DNA from: Planctomycetaceae bacterium
Lineage (GTDB): Bacteria > Planctomycetota > Planctomycetia > Planctomycetales > Planctomycetaceae
NCBI GenBank assembly: GCA_021732415.1
Contig: JAKFVC010000121.1
Location: 1-34,367 of the forward strand
Length of the DNA: 34,367 nt
Direction of reading: 5' to 3'
Positions within the stretch are counted from its first letter, which is position 1. Every line of letters begins with the position of its first letter. This document shows, piece by piece, positions 15,595 to 23,902 of this stretch. The position numbers and the translations under genes are program-made. Under the pieces are notes generated by a model, which was not told the DNA's origin, did no database searches, and worked only from the letters and a program-made list of their open reading frames with translations.

Positions 15595-16578
15595 ATGTTG
15601 CGGCGAAACCTGTCTGCCCCGGCGTTGCGAGTTCGCTTCTCTCGACCGGCATTTCTCAGCCGTTCACGAACCGGTTTTACACTGATCGAACTCCTGGTGG
15701 TGATTGCCATCATCGCCGTGTTGATTGCCCTCCTGTTGCCGGCTGTGCAACAAGCTCGTGCAGCGGCGCGACGGACGCAGTGCAAAAACAACATGAAACA
15801 GCTCGGGCTCGCTGCGCACAACATTCACGACACCTATAAGTATCTCCCGCCACTCGTCGCCCCGGCCTCAGGGAGTCTCACGACGGTCAAAGGCCCGTAT
15901 ACAGGCGCAACAGGCTATACGGTGTTCGACTGGCTGCTGCCGTACGTGGAACAGCAAAGTCTGTATAACGCGGCGAATCTGAATGTGAACACCACCGTCG
16001 GTGGCCAACCGGTCTATCGCAATGTGATTGTGTCCTATCTCTGTCCTTCTGACGTCAGCTCCCCGGGCAACATGGGCGCGACCACCAATGGCAGTGCCAA
16101 TCTGTGGGCTACAAGCAATTATGCGGCGAACTATATGGCCTTCGGTGACCCCTCGAAGGCTACCGACGTCGAATGTCTGGAAGGCAAGAACAACCTGGCC
16201 ACGTTCGTCGATGGGACCTCCAACATGATTGTGTTTGCCGAACGCTACGGCACGTGCGGCACAAGTGGGGTCGCCAATTCGGCCTCGACCTATGGCAACC
16301 TGTGGTCCGATTCCAACTCCGTGTGGCGACCTGTGTTTTGCCTCAACAACTATTCGCAGGTCTCGACGCCCGGCACCTACTCGCCATGTCTGACGTTCCA
16401 GGTCCAGCCGAACTGGGTCTCTGCATGTGAGTCGCGCCGAGCTCAGTCGCCCCATGAACAAGGCATGAATATCTGCCTGGGCGACGGCAGCGTCCGCTTT
16501 GTCAGCGGCAATATCAACGCGACCGTCTGGGCCAACCTCTGCGATCCGCGCGATGGGGCGGTGGTCGGCGAGTGGTAA
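15595..16578 (+). CDS. DUF1559 prepilin-like protein
   Basis: A 327-residue DUF1559 protein, the large planctomycete family with a type IV pilin-like N-terminus. The processing site is visible at residues 27-32 (G-FTLIE, Glu at +5), followed by the hydrophobic helix [25 protein letters not shown]-like region. The family blocks [32 protein letters not shown] and YLCPSD follow, with the C-terminal H-x9-DG motif in [16 protein letters not shown]. Probably anchored in the membrane or assembled into a pseudopilus; the family's role is unproven. ATG 15595 has GAGG 5 nt upstream, which rules out the longer TTG frame from 15550. The lipoprotein gene 46 nt downstream is its usual partner. Confidence 0.93.
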   Translation: MLRRNLSAPALRVRFSRPAFLSRSRTGFTLIELLVVIAIIAVLIALLLPAVQQARAAARRTQCKNNMKQLGLAAHNIHDTYKYLPPLVAPASGSLTTVKGPYTGATGYTVFDWLLPYVEQQSLYNAANLNVNTTVGGQPVYRNVIVSYLCPSDVSSPGNMGATTNGSANLWATSNYAANYMAFGDPSKATDVECLEGKNNLATFVDGTSNMIVFAERYGTCGTSGVANSASTYGNLWSDSNSVWRPVFCLNNYSQVSTPGTYSPCLTFQVQPNWVSACESRRAQSPHEQGMNICLGDGSVRFVSGNINATVWANLCDPRDGAVVGEW

Positions 16579-16623
16579 TACAATCTTCCTCACCTGGAAT
16601 CTTATCGAAAGCGAATTGCATCG

Positions 16624-17073
16624 ATGATGCGGGCATTCATGAGTCACGTACCTGTTGGCCGAGTCGGATTCTTTCCAGTTGCCGTGACCATGCTGCTGAG
16701 CGCGGTCTGCCTTTTGGGGGCAGGATGCGCGGGCCAAAAGCCGTCCGCGCCGGCACCGAAGACATTTCCCGTCACGGGCAAGGTGGTGACGAAAGACGGA
16801 AAACCGGTCCCCGGCGGGATGGTTGAATTTCAGTCGAAGGCCGGCAATCAGCTCTCGGTGACCTCTGAGATCAAACCCGACGGCACATTCTCGTTGATCT
16901 CTCGCAGGGATGGTGAACAATTCCCCGGAGCGACCGAGGGTGAATACCAGGTGACTCTATTCCCCCCGATGTCGGCCTCGCAGTCGGAAGCTCCTAAGAC
17001 TCTCAAGGAAACGTATAAAGTTGAGCCCAAGGAAAACGCCATCACGCTGACGGCGCCGGACGCCAAGCCTTGA
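16624..17073 (+). CDS. Transthyretin/carboxypeptidase-regulatory-like lipoprotein
   Basis: A 149-residue lipoprotein. The signal peptide ends in a lipobox LLGAGC with Cys35 as the lipid-anchored residue. The mature protein has a Pro/Ala/Lys linker, then a small beta-sandwich of the transthyretin-like type: FPVTGKVVTKDGKPVPGGMVEF, then DGTFSLIS and EGEYQVTLFPP strands. Proteins of this design commonly follow DUF1559 genes in planctomycetes, as here, and probably sit in the envelope. The start at ATG 16624 has a weak ribosome site; ATG 16627 or 16639 are possible. A second protein of this class is at 33822-34253. Confidence 0.85.
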   Translation: MMRAFMSHVPVGRVGFFPVAVTMLLSAVCLLGAGCAGQKPSAPAPKTFPVTGKVVTKDGKPVPGGMVEFQSKAGNQLSVTSEIKPDGTFSLISRRDGEQFPGATEGEYQVTLFPPMSASQSEAPKTLKETYKVEPKENAITLTAPDAKP

Positions 17074-17108
17074 AGCGACGCTCAGTGGTGGCGCAGAATA
17101 AATTCAGC

Positions 17109-17253
17109 AGGTGAGCCCGGCGGCGTTAGCCCCGGGGTAGGGTAGCGAGTTGAGTTCTATTGCGGTCCCTGAAGTTCGCTATGCCAATAGGAACGCCGGT
17201 TCGGCAGCGTGAGTCGTTTCCCTACCCCCGGCCTCACGGCACGGGGCTCACCT
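17109..17253. repeat. Inverted repeat with ~34-bp arms (AGGTGAGCCCGGCGGC type)
   Basis: Left arm 17109-17142 (AGGTGAGCCCGGCGGCGTTA then GCCCCGGGGTAGGG) and right arm 17220-17253 (CCCTACCCCCGGCCTCACGG then CACGGGGCTCACCT) are complementary with a few mismatches, around a spacer of about 77 nt. It fills much of the gap 17074-17364. The GTGAGCCCGGCGGCGT core looks like a dispersed planctomycete intergenic element. Confidence 0.8.
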
Positions 17254-17364
17254 ACTCATTTTGGGCCCAAGCACTTCCACTCGGTTTCTTAAACAGAATG
17301 AGGGGTAGTGCCACTCGGTGCCCCCACCTCTACCTCGAACCTTCATCAGCGGAGCGTGTCTGTC

Positions 17365-17781
17365 ATGAGCGTCGAAGAGATCAGCATCGACTTGAACCGG
17401 ATCGAACCGCCAGATGAATTCGAAGCCGTCATGGCGCGAGTGAAGAAACGGGCAACCGTGGCCGGTGTGATCGGTGGCGCCATCGGGCTTTGCATTGCCC
17501 TTGTTGCCTGGTTGGTCAGCGGCAGGGTTCTGGGAAGGAGCCATGTTTTCCTGCCCATTATCTGTGGATTCGGAATGAGCGCCATGGTCACGGGAATTGG
17601 ATTGCTGTATGCACCAGACAGCTTTTTCCAGAGCGCAACGGGACGAGAATATATGAAAGCGATTGGGACGCGCAATGTGAAAAGTGCGAAGATTGTGATT
17701 TGCATCGCGCTGCTGGTTGGCTGCGCTGTGTGGATTCTTCTGGGTGTAGGGGCAGTACAGTTAATCACCAAGACTTCATAG
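17365..17781 (+). CDS. Small membrane protein, unknown function
   Basis: A 138-residue protein with an acidic N-terminus (MSVEEISIDLNRIEPPDEFE), three hydrophobic segments (GVIGGAIGLCIALVAWLVSG; VFLPIICGFGMSAMVTGIGLLYA; IVICIALLVGCAVWILLGVGAV) and loops of ordinary composition. No family is recognised. ATG 17365 is the preferred start, with GGAG about 10 nt upstream; the frame is open to 17308. It is followed after 79 nt by the SGNH hydrolase gene on the same strand. Confidence 0.6.
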   Translation: MSVEEISIDLNRIEPPDEFEAVMARVKKRATVAGVIGGAIGLCIALVAWLVSGRVLGRSHVFLPIICGFGMSAMVTGIGLLYAPDSFFQSATGREYMKAIGTRNVKSAKIVICIALLVGCAVWILLGVGAVQLITKTS

Positions 17782-17860
17782 TCAATGCCACACACGTTTA
17801 ATAAGCGGGGTTGCGACAAAGTTGGAGCTGGCCGCTGCGGGATCGGTCCGGGAAGTGATC

Positions 17861-18487
17861 ATGGGACATGTCGTTCTACTTGGCGACTCGATATTGGATA
17901 ACGCGTCGTACGTTCCCGGCGGATCGCCGGTGGTGGAACAACTTCGCTCACGCCTGCATGACTGGCGAGTGACGCTGTTGGCGCGCGATGGTGCCATTTC
18001 GAACGGAGTCCACCGGCAGTTGTTACAGATGCCGACCGACGCGACGCATCTTGTCATTAGTGCGGGCGGGAACGACGCTCTGCAAGCCTCGCCGATTCTC
18101 AATTCGCCGGTAGCCGATCCCAGGGACATGCTGGCCGAATTGGTCTCCGCTCAAAACGACTTCCGCGACGACTACCGCGAGATGCTGAGTGCCATTCGAG
18201 CCAGCCGGCTGCCGACGATCGGTTGTACCATCTACGATGCCATTCCGCGCTTACATCCCATCGAGCGGATGGCCTTGTCGATATTCAACGATACCATCCT
18301 GCGTGAGTTATTCGCCGCCAACATGCCGGTCCTCGATCTGAGGTTTGTCTGCAACGAGTCTCGCGACTATTCGTCACTGTCTCCGATCGAACCATCCGAG
18401 ATCGGCGGTGCCAAGATTGTTAGACGGCTGCAGCAGATCCTGCTCGACCATGATTTCTCTCGGCAGGAAACTGTTGTGTATACTTAG
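17861..18487 (+). CDS. SGNH/GDSL-type hydrolase without canonical block V His
   Basis: A 208-residue SGNH-fold hydrolase. Block I GDSILD has the nucleophile Ser10, block II is the DG at 43-44, and block III is GGND at 69-72. At the C-terminal end, where most SGNH enzymes have D-x-x-H, this protein reads S-P-I-E-P-S-E-I-G-G (175-183). A subgroup of bacterial SGNH proteins that I remember ends in a similar P-I-E-P-S-x-x-G-G segment, so this may be a subgroup feature rather than decay. No signal peptide is visible, so it is probably cytoplasmic. The substrate (ester or lipid) cannot be told. ATG 17861 has GGAAG 5 nt upstream, which excludes the longer TTG frame from 17822. Confidence 0.82.
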   Translation: MGHVVLLGDSILDNASYVPGGSPVVEQLRSRLHDWRVTLLARDGAISNGVHRQLLQMPTDATHLVISAGGNDALQASPILNSPVADPRDMLAELVSAQNDFRDDYREMLSAIRASRLPTIGCTIYDAIPRLHPIERMALSIFNDTILRELFAANMPVLDLRFVCNESRDYSSLSPIEPSEIGGAKIVRRLQQILLDHDFSRQETVVYT

Positions 18488-18497
18488 ATGACTTTGC

Positions 18498-18593
18498 GGG
18501 GTCGGGCGTTCAAACTTCAAAATTGGCCGCTCAACGAATGACGCTCTGACAATCGAGCGGCCGGCCAATTTTGAAATTTGAAGGCTCGACCCC
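18498..18593. repeat. Inverted repeat with ~35-bp arms after the SGNH gene
   Basis: Left arm 18498-18532 (GGGGTCGGGCGTTCAAACTT then CAAAATTGGCCGCTC) and right arm 18555-18593 (GAGCGGCCGGCCAATTTTGA then AATTTGAAGGCTCGACCCC) are complementary except for a 4-nt bulge and a few mismatches. The loop is about 22 nt. It starts 11 nt after the SGNH stop codon and could form a stable 3' stem. The GGGGTCGGG...AAATT design resembles the element at 3248-3351. Confidence 0.85.
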
Positions 18594-18639
18594 AATCTCT
18601 AGCGTTTCACTTTTCCTTGATGTCGAATTTCATATCGAA

Positions 18640-19107
18640 ATGGTCAAACCGAGCTTCCTAAACCTCGACGCAGAACTCTGGCTATATCCGCACAGACTCG
18701 GCCGGTCGCAGCTTTCGCTTTGCCTGTACCACTCTGCGAAAGAGATCGGACTTCCGATTCTGGAAGCCCTTGATGAGCTGCAGTCGGAAGGGAGTCTCTC
18801 AAAACGTACATTGACTTTTAAGGCGACGCCTCGCGCCGGGTGCATCACGACTCTAAGACTGCTGCGGGTCACGGATGACGAAGACTTGCACGTCCTGAAT
18901 GTTGCATCAGAAAACGATACCGCAACCATTCAAATGACCGACATCGGACTTCCGCTCTTCCGAGATGCGGTCCGGGGTTGGCTCGAGGGCGGAGAAGACT
19001 TTGGTGTTTCAGCTCAGCATTCTGATTTGAAGCCGCGTCAGTTGGGTACACTCGACCGCGCGTCGGGTGAGCTGTGGTTTTGGGGACCAACTTATGTCAG
19101 TCCCTAG
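18640..19107 (+). CDS. Hypothetical protein
   Basis: About 155 residues, soluble, with no signal peptide or membrane segment. The composition is ordinary and the frame is uninterrupted up to TAG at 19105-19107. The C-terminus has GELWFWGPTYV. I recognise no family. ATG 18640 is listed because the upstream frame runs into the palindrome at 18555-18593; no good ribosome site is seen at any start, so the boundary is uncertain. It lies between the SGNH gene and a small exported protein on the same strand. Confidence 0.5.
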   Translation: MVKPSFLNLDAELWLYPHRLGRSQLSLCLYHSAKEIGLPILEALDELQSEGSLSKRTLTFKATPRAGCITTLRLLRVTDDEDLHVLNVASENDTATIQMTDIGLPLFRDAVRGWLEGGEDFGVSAQHSDLKPRQLGTLDRASGELWFWGPTYVSP

Positions 19108-19297
19108 GCCATCCACTGAATTAATGATTGTCTTGCCGATTTCTCGCGACGAATTGGCGGTAGAAATGGCAAATACAATAAAAGTGGTCCCATTGGGAAG
19201 ACGAGGAGAACTCCGGATGTACTACGATTGATCTCGGCGTACAATCTGCAGTGAACCTCGTAGTCGTTTCAAGCCGGTACTCCAACAAGAAGTCACC

Positions 19298-19774
19298 ATG
19301 ATGAAGACGTCTCTCCGTTCGACTTTATTTTTGCTGCTGGCTGCAGGCTTGATTGTGACCACGGCCGCTTCCGACGATGGCCTTCTGGCCAGATCAGATA
19401 TCAGCCCCGGCGGCGCGATCTCCGACGACTCGGTCGATGCGCAGCCGAAATTGGTGCGGATTTCCGGGGACATTGATGGCAGCGGGCGAATTGTCTGCGC
19501 ACGCGACAAGCTTACTTACGTGCATATGCATTGGGGGCGGCCCAACAGCATGATGTTTGACGGCGAGGCGTGGACCAATCTGGATCTGACGCCGCCGGCC
19601 TGGAGCGACTATAGCCACCGCTTGGATTTGACCAAAGCCTGGATCGTCAAACGGGTCGGACGAGATACCATCGCTCTGGAAAACACGGCAGACGGCTTCA
19701 ATCTTTATCTGAATGACTCGCCCAACGGATCACAAGTCTACGAGATCACTATCGCTATCCCACGGCGGAAGTGA
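19298..19774 (+). CDS. Small exported protein, unknown function
   Basis: A 158-residue protein with a clear signal peptide (KTSLRSTLFLLLAAGLIVTTAAS, probable cut after the ALA/AAS region). The mature part reads as a single beta-rich domain: LVRISGDIDGSGRIV, KLTYVHMHWG, WTNLDLTPP, DTIALENTADGFNLYLND, YEITIAI. No catalytic motif is visible. The DIDGSGR segment could bind metal, but this is a guess. ATG 19298 is followed directly by a second ATG; an AAGAAG about 6 nt upstream may act as ribosome site. It ends 22 nt before an inverted repeat. Confidence 0.65.
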   Translation: MMKTSLRSTLFLLLAAGLIVTTAASDDGLLARSDISPGGAISDDSVDAQPKLVRISGDIDGSGRIVCARDKLTYVHMHWGRPNSMMFDGEAWTNLDLTPPAWSDYSHRLDLTKAWIVKRVGRDTIALENTADGFNLYLNDSPNGSQVYEITIAIPRRK

Positions 19775-19795
19775 TCTGGTCAATGGATCGTTGTG

Positions 19796-19871
19796 AGCGG
19801 CACGGCGCTTGCCACCGGTTCATTCGGGTTGGACGTTGCACCGAAGAACCGGTGGCTAGCGCCAGGCCGCT
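19796..19871. repeat. Inverted repeat with 26-bp arms (CCACCGGTTC type)
   Basis: Left arm 19796-19821 (AGCGGCACGGCGCTTGCCAC then CGGTTC) and right arm 19846-19871 (GAACCGGTGGCTAGCGCCAG then GCCGCT) are complementary with about four mismatches around a 24-nt loop. It lies in the gap 19775-20054, which holds no gene. The ACCGGTGGC core is shared in part with the palindrome at 22317-22474. Confidence 0.85.
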
Positions 19872-20054
19872 CGCAGACGGAGTCGCCGACAGGGGTTGCT
19901 GACATCGCGTCTGCGTCAAAACATTGGCGACTCTACGAAACGTTGCGTTCCAAGCCCGATTGCTGGGCTGGACAGTCTGGCATAAACTCGTCTAAGTTGA
20001 GGGAGATAAAGACCGCCCCGTTCCGGGATTAGCGCCGATCTTCAGGAATTCGTC

Positions 20055-22214
20055 ATGACCAGCGATTTTGATCCTTACCACAAATGGTTAGGGATCTCCC
20101 CATCCGATCAGCCGCCGTGCCATTATCGGCTCTTGGGGATTTCTGAATTCGAAAGTGATCCGCAGGTCATTGACGCCGCCGCCGATCGCCAGTTGACCTT
20201 TCTCCGCAAGCAGCAACTGGGTCAGCATCAACGCGAAGCGAATGATTTGCTCAACGAGGTCGCACGGGCTCGTCGGGTCTTGTTGAAACCCGAAAGTAAG
20301 AGCGAGTACGACGCAACTCTGGCCGGTGGGACCGCCACAGCGAGGCAGTCCGTAATCGGCAAGTTACTGAGTTTACCCCCAGTCGCCCTGTGGGCCGGGG
20401 GCGGCGCCGCGGTTCTGGTAGTGCTGATTGGAATCATCTCCTTCGCACTCTCCGGGCGGACTCCGGTCGCACCTCCAACTGTCGCCACGACAAATCCCTC
20501 GGCGGAACCCGTCAAATCGCCTGGTAGCGAAGACGAACCGACTGTCGTCGCGAAACCCAAGCCCGATCAGTCGCCTCAGGGACCGGTCGTCGCCCGTCTG
20601 GATCCCAAACCGTTATCGATTCCGAAACCGGAAAAAAGGTCCCAGCCCGTACGACTTCCTGTCACTGGCGAGATGCCGGAATCTCCCAAGCCGAGCGAAG
20701 CCGTCCCCAAGCCGCCTGCCAAGGTCCGGACCAGGACTCGCCCTACGCCACCGCCTGAGAAACCCACCCCCGTGCCCGTCGAGGCCCTCACCAAGGGAGC
20801 TGTTCCTGAGCAGGCGACCCAAAACGAAGCGAAGAAGGCAATCAAGGCGGATCTTAAAGACGAGTACGCCAAAGCCAAGAAGCCCGCTACGAAAGTGGAA
20901 TTCGCGACCGCCTTAATCGAGAAGTCAAAAGAGCAGCGGGAAGCGGACGCTCGGACGTTTGTGATGCTGACCGAAGCGCTGGACCTGGCTGCGGATGGAA
21001 ATGATACCGCCGTGGCTCAGCAGGCCATTAGCGAACTCGAACGGCGATTTAGTGTTCGTCCGTTTGAATTGAAGTTGCGGCTCTTGTCGGCCACCATTTC
21101 GACGCCTAAGTCACCCCAAGAGGCGACCCTGCTGCTCACCAAGTATTCGGATCTGGCCGAAGAGTCCGCCAAGGGTCAGGACTATGCGACGGCGATCAAG
21201 GCGATGACGACAGCCACCAGTTCGCTCATCAAGCCGATCTTTAAGCCGCTGAAGGAATACGCTCGCCAGGAATCCAAACGGTACACCGCGTATCAGGAAG
21301 CGTATCTCGTCGCGAAGACGGCTGAGGAGAAGTTGGCCTCGGAACCCACCGATCCGGATGCCAGCCTGACGTGGGGGCGTTTCCTGTGCTGCTATCAGGA
21401 GAACTGGGAAACGGGCTTACCGCTGCTGGCTCAATCCGATGAAAAGGTCTGGAAATCGCTCGCCGAGCGAGAACTGAAAAAGCACATGGAAACGGCGGCC
21501 TTGCTGCAGTTGGGCGATGACTGGATGAAAGCGGGCGACAAGGAAAAGGATCCGGTTCACTTTCAGACGCGGGAACGTGCCAATCTGGCGTGGGAAGCGG
21601 CAGTGGAGAACGCGAGCAGTGAAGAAGAGACGAAGGTCTCGCAGCAAGTCGATCAGCGAATTTCGCGATTTTTTGACAAGTCGCTGGCCACTGCCAAAGG
21701 GGACATCACAGGAGTCCCCTTAATCGGCACCGAGCCCTTAAACCCGGGAAGCGAATTTACGATCGAATTCTGGGTGGCTACAACTTCGGTCGAAGGCATA
21801 CTGATCACCAAGCGGTTCTCCAATACGGAATCCTCGGTGCAACTCCGTCTCAGCCTGCGTGGTGCAGGAGCGGATCCCCGGCTGCATCTCGAGACCATCC
21901 GCGACACTGGAGGGGGTGGTGGCGGCGAGACCAGCAATACGATTTCTGATGGTCACTGGCACCATCTCGCGTTAGTGGTCACCGATTCATCATTGAACTT
22001 ATTCGTCGACGGCAGATCGGTTGCCAAAACACCTCTACTATCGGGTAACGGATTGCAATCGTTATCGCCGTGGAGGCTTGGCTCCGGACGAACATCCCCC
22101 TATCTCTCGGGCCAGTTCGGTCGCATCCGCATTTCAAATGTGGTCCGCTACACGGAATCATTCACACCGCAAAAACAGTTCAGGCGCGACCTGTCGACAC
22201 TTTATTTACGCTGA
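20055..22214 (+). CDS. J-like domain, membrane segment and LamG domain fusion protein
   Basis: A 719-residue protein. Residues 1-92 form a planctomycete-type J-like domain (DPYHKWLGISP, HYRLLGI, VIDAAADRQ, then LLNEVARARRVLL and KSEYDATL); the HPD tripeptide of true DnaJ proteins is absent. A membrane segment follows at about 112-132, then a Pro/Lys-rich linker to about 250. A long, partly helical middle region (about 260-550) is followed by a C-terminal LamG/concanavalin-type jellyroll (EFTIEFWVAT, DGHWHHLALVVTDSSLNLFVDG, FGRIRISNVVRY). The topology implies a cytoplasmic J-like part and an extracytoplasmic ligand-binding jellyroll. AGGA lies 7 nt before ATG 20055. Function is unknown; the architecture suggests a sensor or envelope scaffold. 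Confidence 0.82.
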   Translation: MTSDFDPYHKWLGISPSDQPPCHYRLLGISEFESDPQVIDAAADRQLTFLRKQQLGQHQREANDLLNEVARARRVLLKPESKSEYDATLAGGTATARQSVIGKLLSLPPVALWAGGGAAVLVVLIGIISFALSGRTPVAPPTVATTNPSAEPVKSPGSEDEPTVVAKPKPDQSPQGPVVARLDPKPLSIPKPEKRSQPVRLPVTGEMPESPKPSEAVPKPPAKVRTRTRPTPPPEKPTPVPVEALTKGAVPEQATQNEAKKAIKADLKDEYAKAKKPATKVEFATALIEKSKEQREADARTFVMLTEALDLAADGNDTAVAQQAISELERRFSVRPFELKLRLLSATISTPKSPQEATLLLTKYSDLAEESAKGQDYATAIKAMTTATSSLIKPIFKPLKEYARQESKRYTAYQEAYLVAKTAEEKLASEPTDPDASLTWGRFLCCYQENWETGLPLLAQSDEKVWKSLAERELKKHMETAALLQLGDDWMKAGDKEKDPVHFQTRERANLAWEAAVENASSEEETKVSQQVDQRISRFFDKSLATAKGDITGVPLIGTEPLNPGSEFTIEFWVATTSVEGILITKRFSNTESSVQLRLSLRGAGADPRLHLETIRDTGGGGGGETSNTISDGHWHHLALVVTDSSLNLFVDGRSVAKTPLLSGNGLQSLSPWRLGSGRTSPYLSGQFGRIRISNVVRYTESFTPQKQFRRDLSTLYLR

Positions 22215-22295
22215 TGTCGGGGAAACGACGCCGGCCAAATTAGAGCGTGCATAGCGCAGCATGCGAAATTGGTATGAGTCTACGTTTTCGCATTT

Positions 22296-22500
22296 ATCCC
22301 GGAGGGATTACAGAAGGTAGCCGGTGGTTGAGCGCAGCGACACCACCGGTTCCAGGCTAAAAGATATTGCTCGACCCTGGAGGGGTCGCACCGATGGACT
22401 CTGCGACCCCTCCAGGGTCGGAATTCAATGTGAGATCGGTTCCGGTGGTGTCGCTGCGCTCAACCACCGGCTACTCTCTGTGACCCCATCCGGGGTCAAA
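22296..22500. repeat. Large nested palindrome (two complementary arm pairs plus flanks)
   Basis: Outer arms 22317-22349 (GTAGCCGGTGGTTGAGCGCA then GCGACACCACCGG) and 22442-22474 are essentially perfect complements over 33 bp. Inner arms 22371-22390 (TCGACCCTGGAGGGGTCGCA) and 22402-22420 are perfect complements over 19 bp. The flanks (ATCCCGGAGGGATTACAGA on the left, CTGTGACCCCATCCGGGGTC on the right) also pair imperfectly. The result is a cruciform-like element of about 205 bp filling the gap between the convergent J-like/LamG and TlpA-like genes. No open frame is inside. Confidence 0.92.
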
Positions 22501-22558
22501 GTATGTGTACAACACGCAAACCAACGAAAGCTCTCTAATTGGGAATATGAACGCTCCG

Positions 22559-23902
22559 CTATTCCTTAGATTCTTTGGACTTCTTTTCAGTCCCCTTCGG
22601 CTCGTCTTCGTCTTCCGAGTTGGCTTTTTTCTCGCGGGCTTTTTCTTCAGCCTCAAAAGCTGCAACGGCTGCCTTATCCGGTTCGCCCAGCAGTTTCTCC
22701 AGGGCTTCGCCCAAGGCCTCGCCCTGGGCAGGCATCTTGATCACGTTGCCATCTTTACCGACCAGGATCGTGACGGGGATGCCCATCACACCGTACTTGG
22801 TCGCCAGCGGGTGATCCAGGCCAGCGGCCTTTTCATCAGTGCTGAACATGATTGCCCAGGGGACCTGATGCACGGCAATGAATCTCTCCAGATCTCGCTT
22901 GCTGTCATCCAGGCTGACGCCGACCACATCAAAGCCTTTGGAATGATACCCGGCATAGTTCTTTTTGATGTTGGGCAGTTCAGCCACACACGGTCCGCAC
23001 CATGTGGCCCAGAAGTCGATCAGGACGACTTTGCCTTTATAGGCGGCCCAATCAATCGGTTTGCCGTCGACCAGATCGCCTTCAATTTCCAGCGGTTTAC
23101 CGACCAGCTTAAACCGTTCGGCCATCGCGGTGAATTTCTTGCCGACAAGCTCACCCTGTTCGTCCCCCGCATGAGCAAACACCATCGCAAACTGTTCGTA
23201 CGCTTTGGCCGCCAGGGATTCACGGCCCGTGGATTCGATCATCCGGCCAATAATCTGGGCCATCTGGATCGACCTTCGACTGAATTTGCCGCTCGATTTG
23301 ACAAACGCCACGGCATCGTCAACCAGGGCTTCCTGTTCGTTCTCCTTCAGCTCTTTGATTTTTTGCAAGTTGGCAAACAGCAATTTTTCCTGGGCCATTT
23401 TGGCCAGTTTCTTGCGCGGATCAGTGCTGTATTTCTTAGCCAACTCCAGCGAGACTTTTTCAGCCCCCTCGTCGCCCAACTGCCCCTTCACATCGAGCGC
23501 TTCGAAACGGATCGCGAGAGCTTTCAGTGCAACTTCGTCATCCGCCTTCTTGTTGGAGAGAATCGAGTCGGTCACTTCCAGCATGACAGGAACGAGTTTC
23601 GTGATATAGGTGACTCGCCCTTCCTGAGTCGGAATCGTCTCGATTTTTTCCATCAGACCTTCGAGAACGCTCATCAGCTCGTCCGGCAGGGCACCAGCCG
23701 GAATGGTAAACGCATCCTTCTTCGCGACGGGTTTTTTGGGGTCAGCTTCCGTTTTCGCTTCGGCTTTGGATTCCGCTTTGGCCGGCTGTTCTTTGACGGC
23801 AGCAGCCTTCTTCGGCTTCTCGTCTTCCGCAGTCAACACGCCCGCGCATTGAACCAACAATAAGCCGACGAGACCGAGTATCCACCTGGCATTCAAACTC
23901 AT
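22559..23902 (-). CDS. TlpA-like thioredoxin-fold protein with long N-terminal region
   Basis: A 447-residue exported protein. A signal peptide (RWILGLVGLLLVQCAGVLTA) is followed by a Lys/Ala/Glu-rich linker, a helical region of about 200 residues without a family name, and a C-terminal TlpA/AhpC-TSA domain: GKVVLIDFWATWCGPC with the redox pair Cys302 and Cys305, then VVGVSLDD, and the cis-Pro loop GIPVTILVGKDG. The tail is a charged Glu/Lys/Ser stretch. It should act as a thiol-disulfide oxidoreductase in the periplasm or its planctomycete equivalent. ATG 23902 is chosen because it starts the signal peptide and has AGGGA 5 nt upstream; the frame opens at 24004. A long antisense frame over the gene is a shadow. 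Confidence 0.87.
   Translation of the reverse strand: MSLNARWILGLVGLLLVQCAGVLTAEDEKPKKAAAVKEQPAKAESKAEAKTEADPKKPVAKKDAFTIPAGALPDELMSVLEGLMEKIETIPTQEGRVTYITKLVPVMLEVTDSILSNKKADDEVALKALAIRFEALDVKGQLGDEGAEKVSLELAKKYSTDPRKKLAKMAQEKLLFANLQKIKELKENEQEALVDDAVAFVKSSGKFSRRSIQMAQIIGRMIESTGRESLAAKAYEQFAMVFAHAGDEQGELVGKKFTAMAERFKLVGKPLEIEGDLVDGKPIDWAAYKGKVVLIDFWATWCGPCVAELPNIKKNYAGYHSKGFDVVGVSLDDSKRDLERFIAVHQVPWAIMFSTDEKAAGLDHPLATKYGVMGIPVTILVGKDGNVIKMPAQGEALGEALEKLLGEPDKAAVAAFEAEEKAREKKANSEDEDEPKGTEKKSKESKE

Noticed and set aside
22296-22500. Insertion sequence with terminal inverted repeats
   Set aside because: The arms are close together with no transposase frame between them, so it is a palindromic element rather than a full insertion sequence.
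22505-23863. Long + strand frame of 452 codons opposite the TlpA-like gene
   Set aside because: It lies antisense to a gene with a clear signal peptide, CxxC motif and ribosome site. Its translation has no family features and is rich in residues expected from antisense reading.
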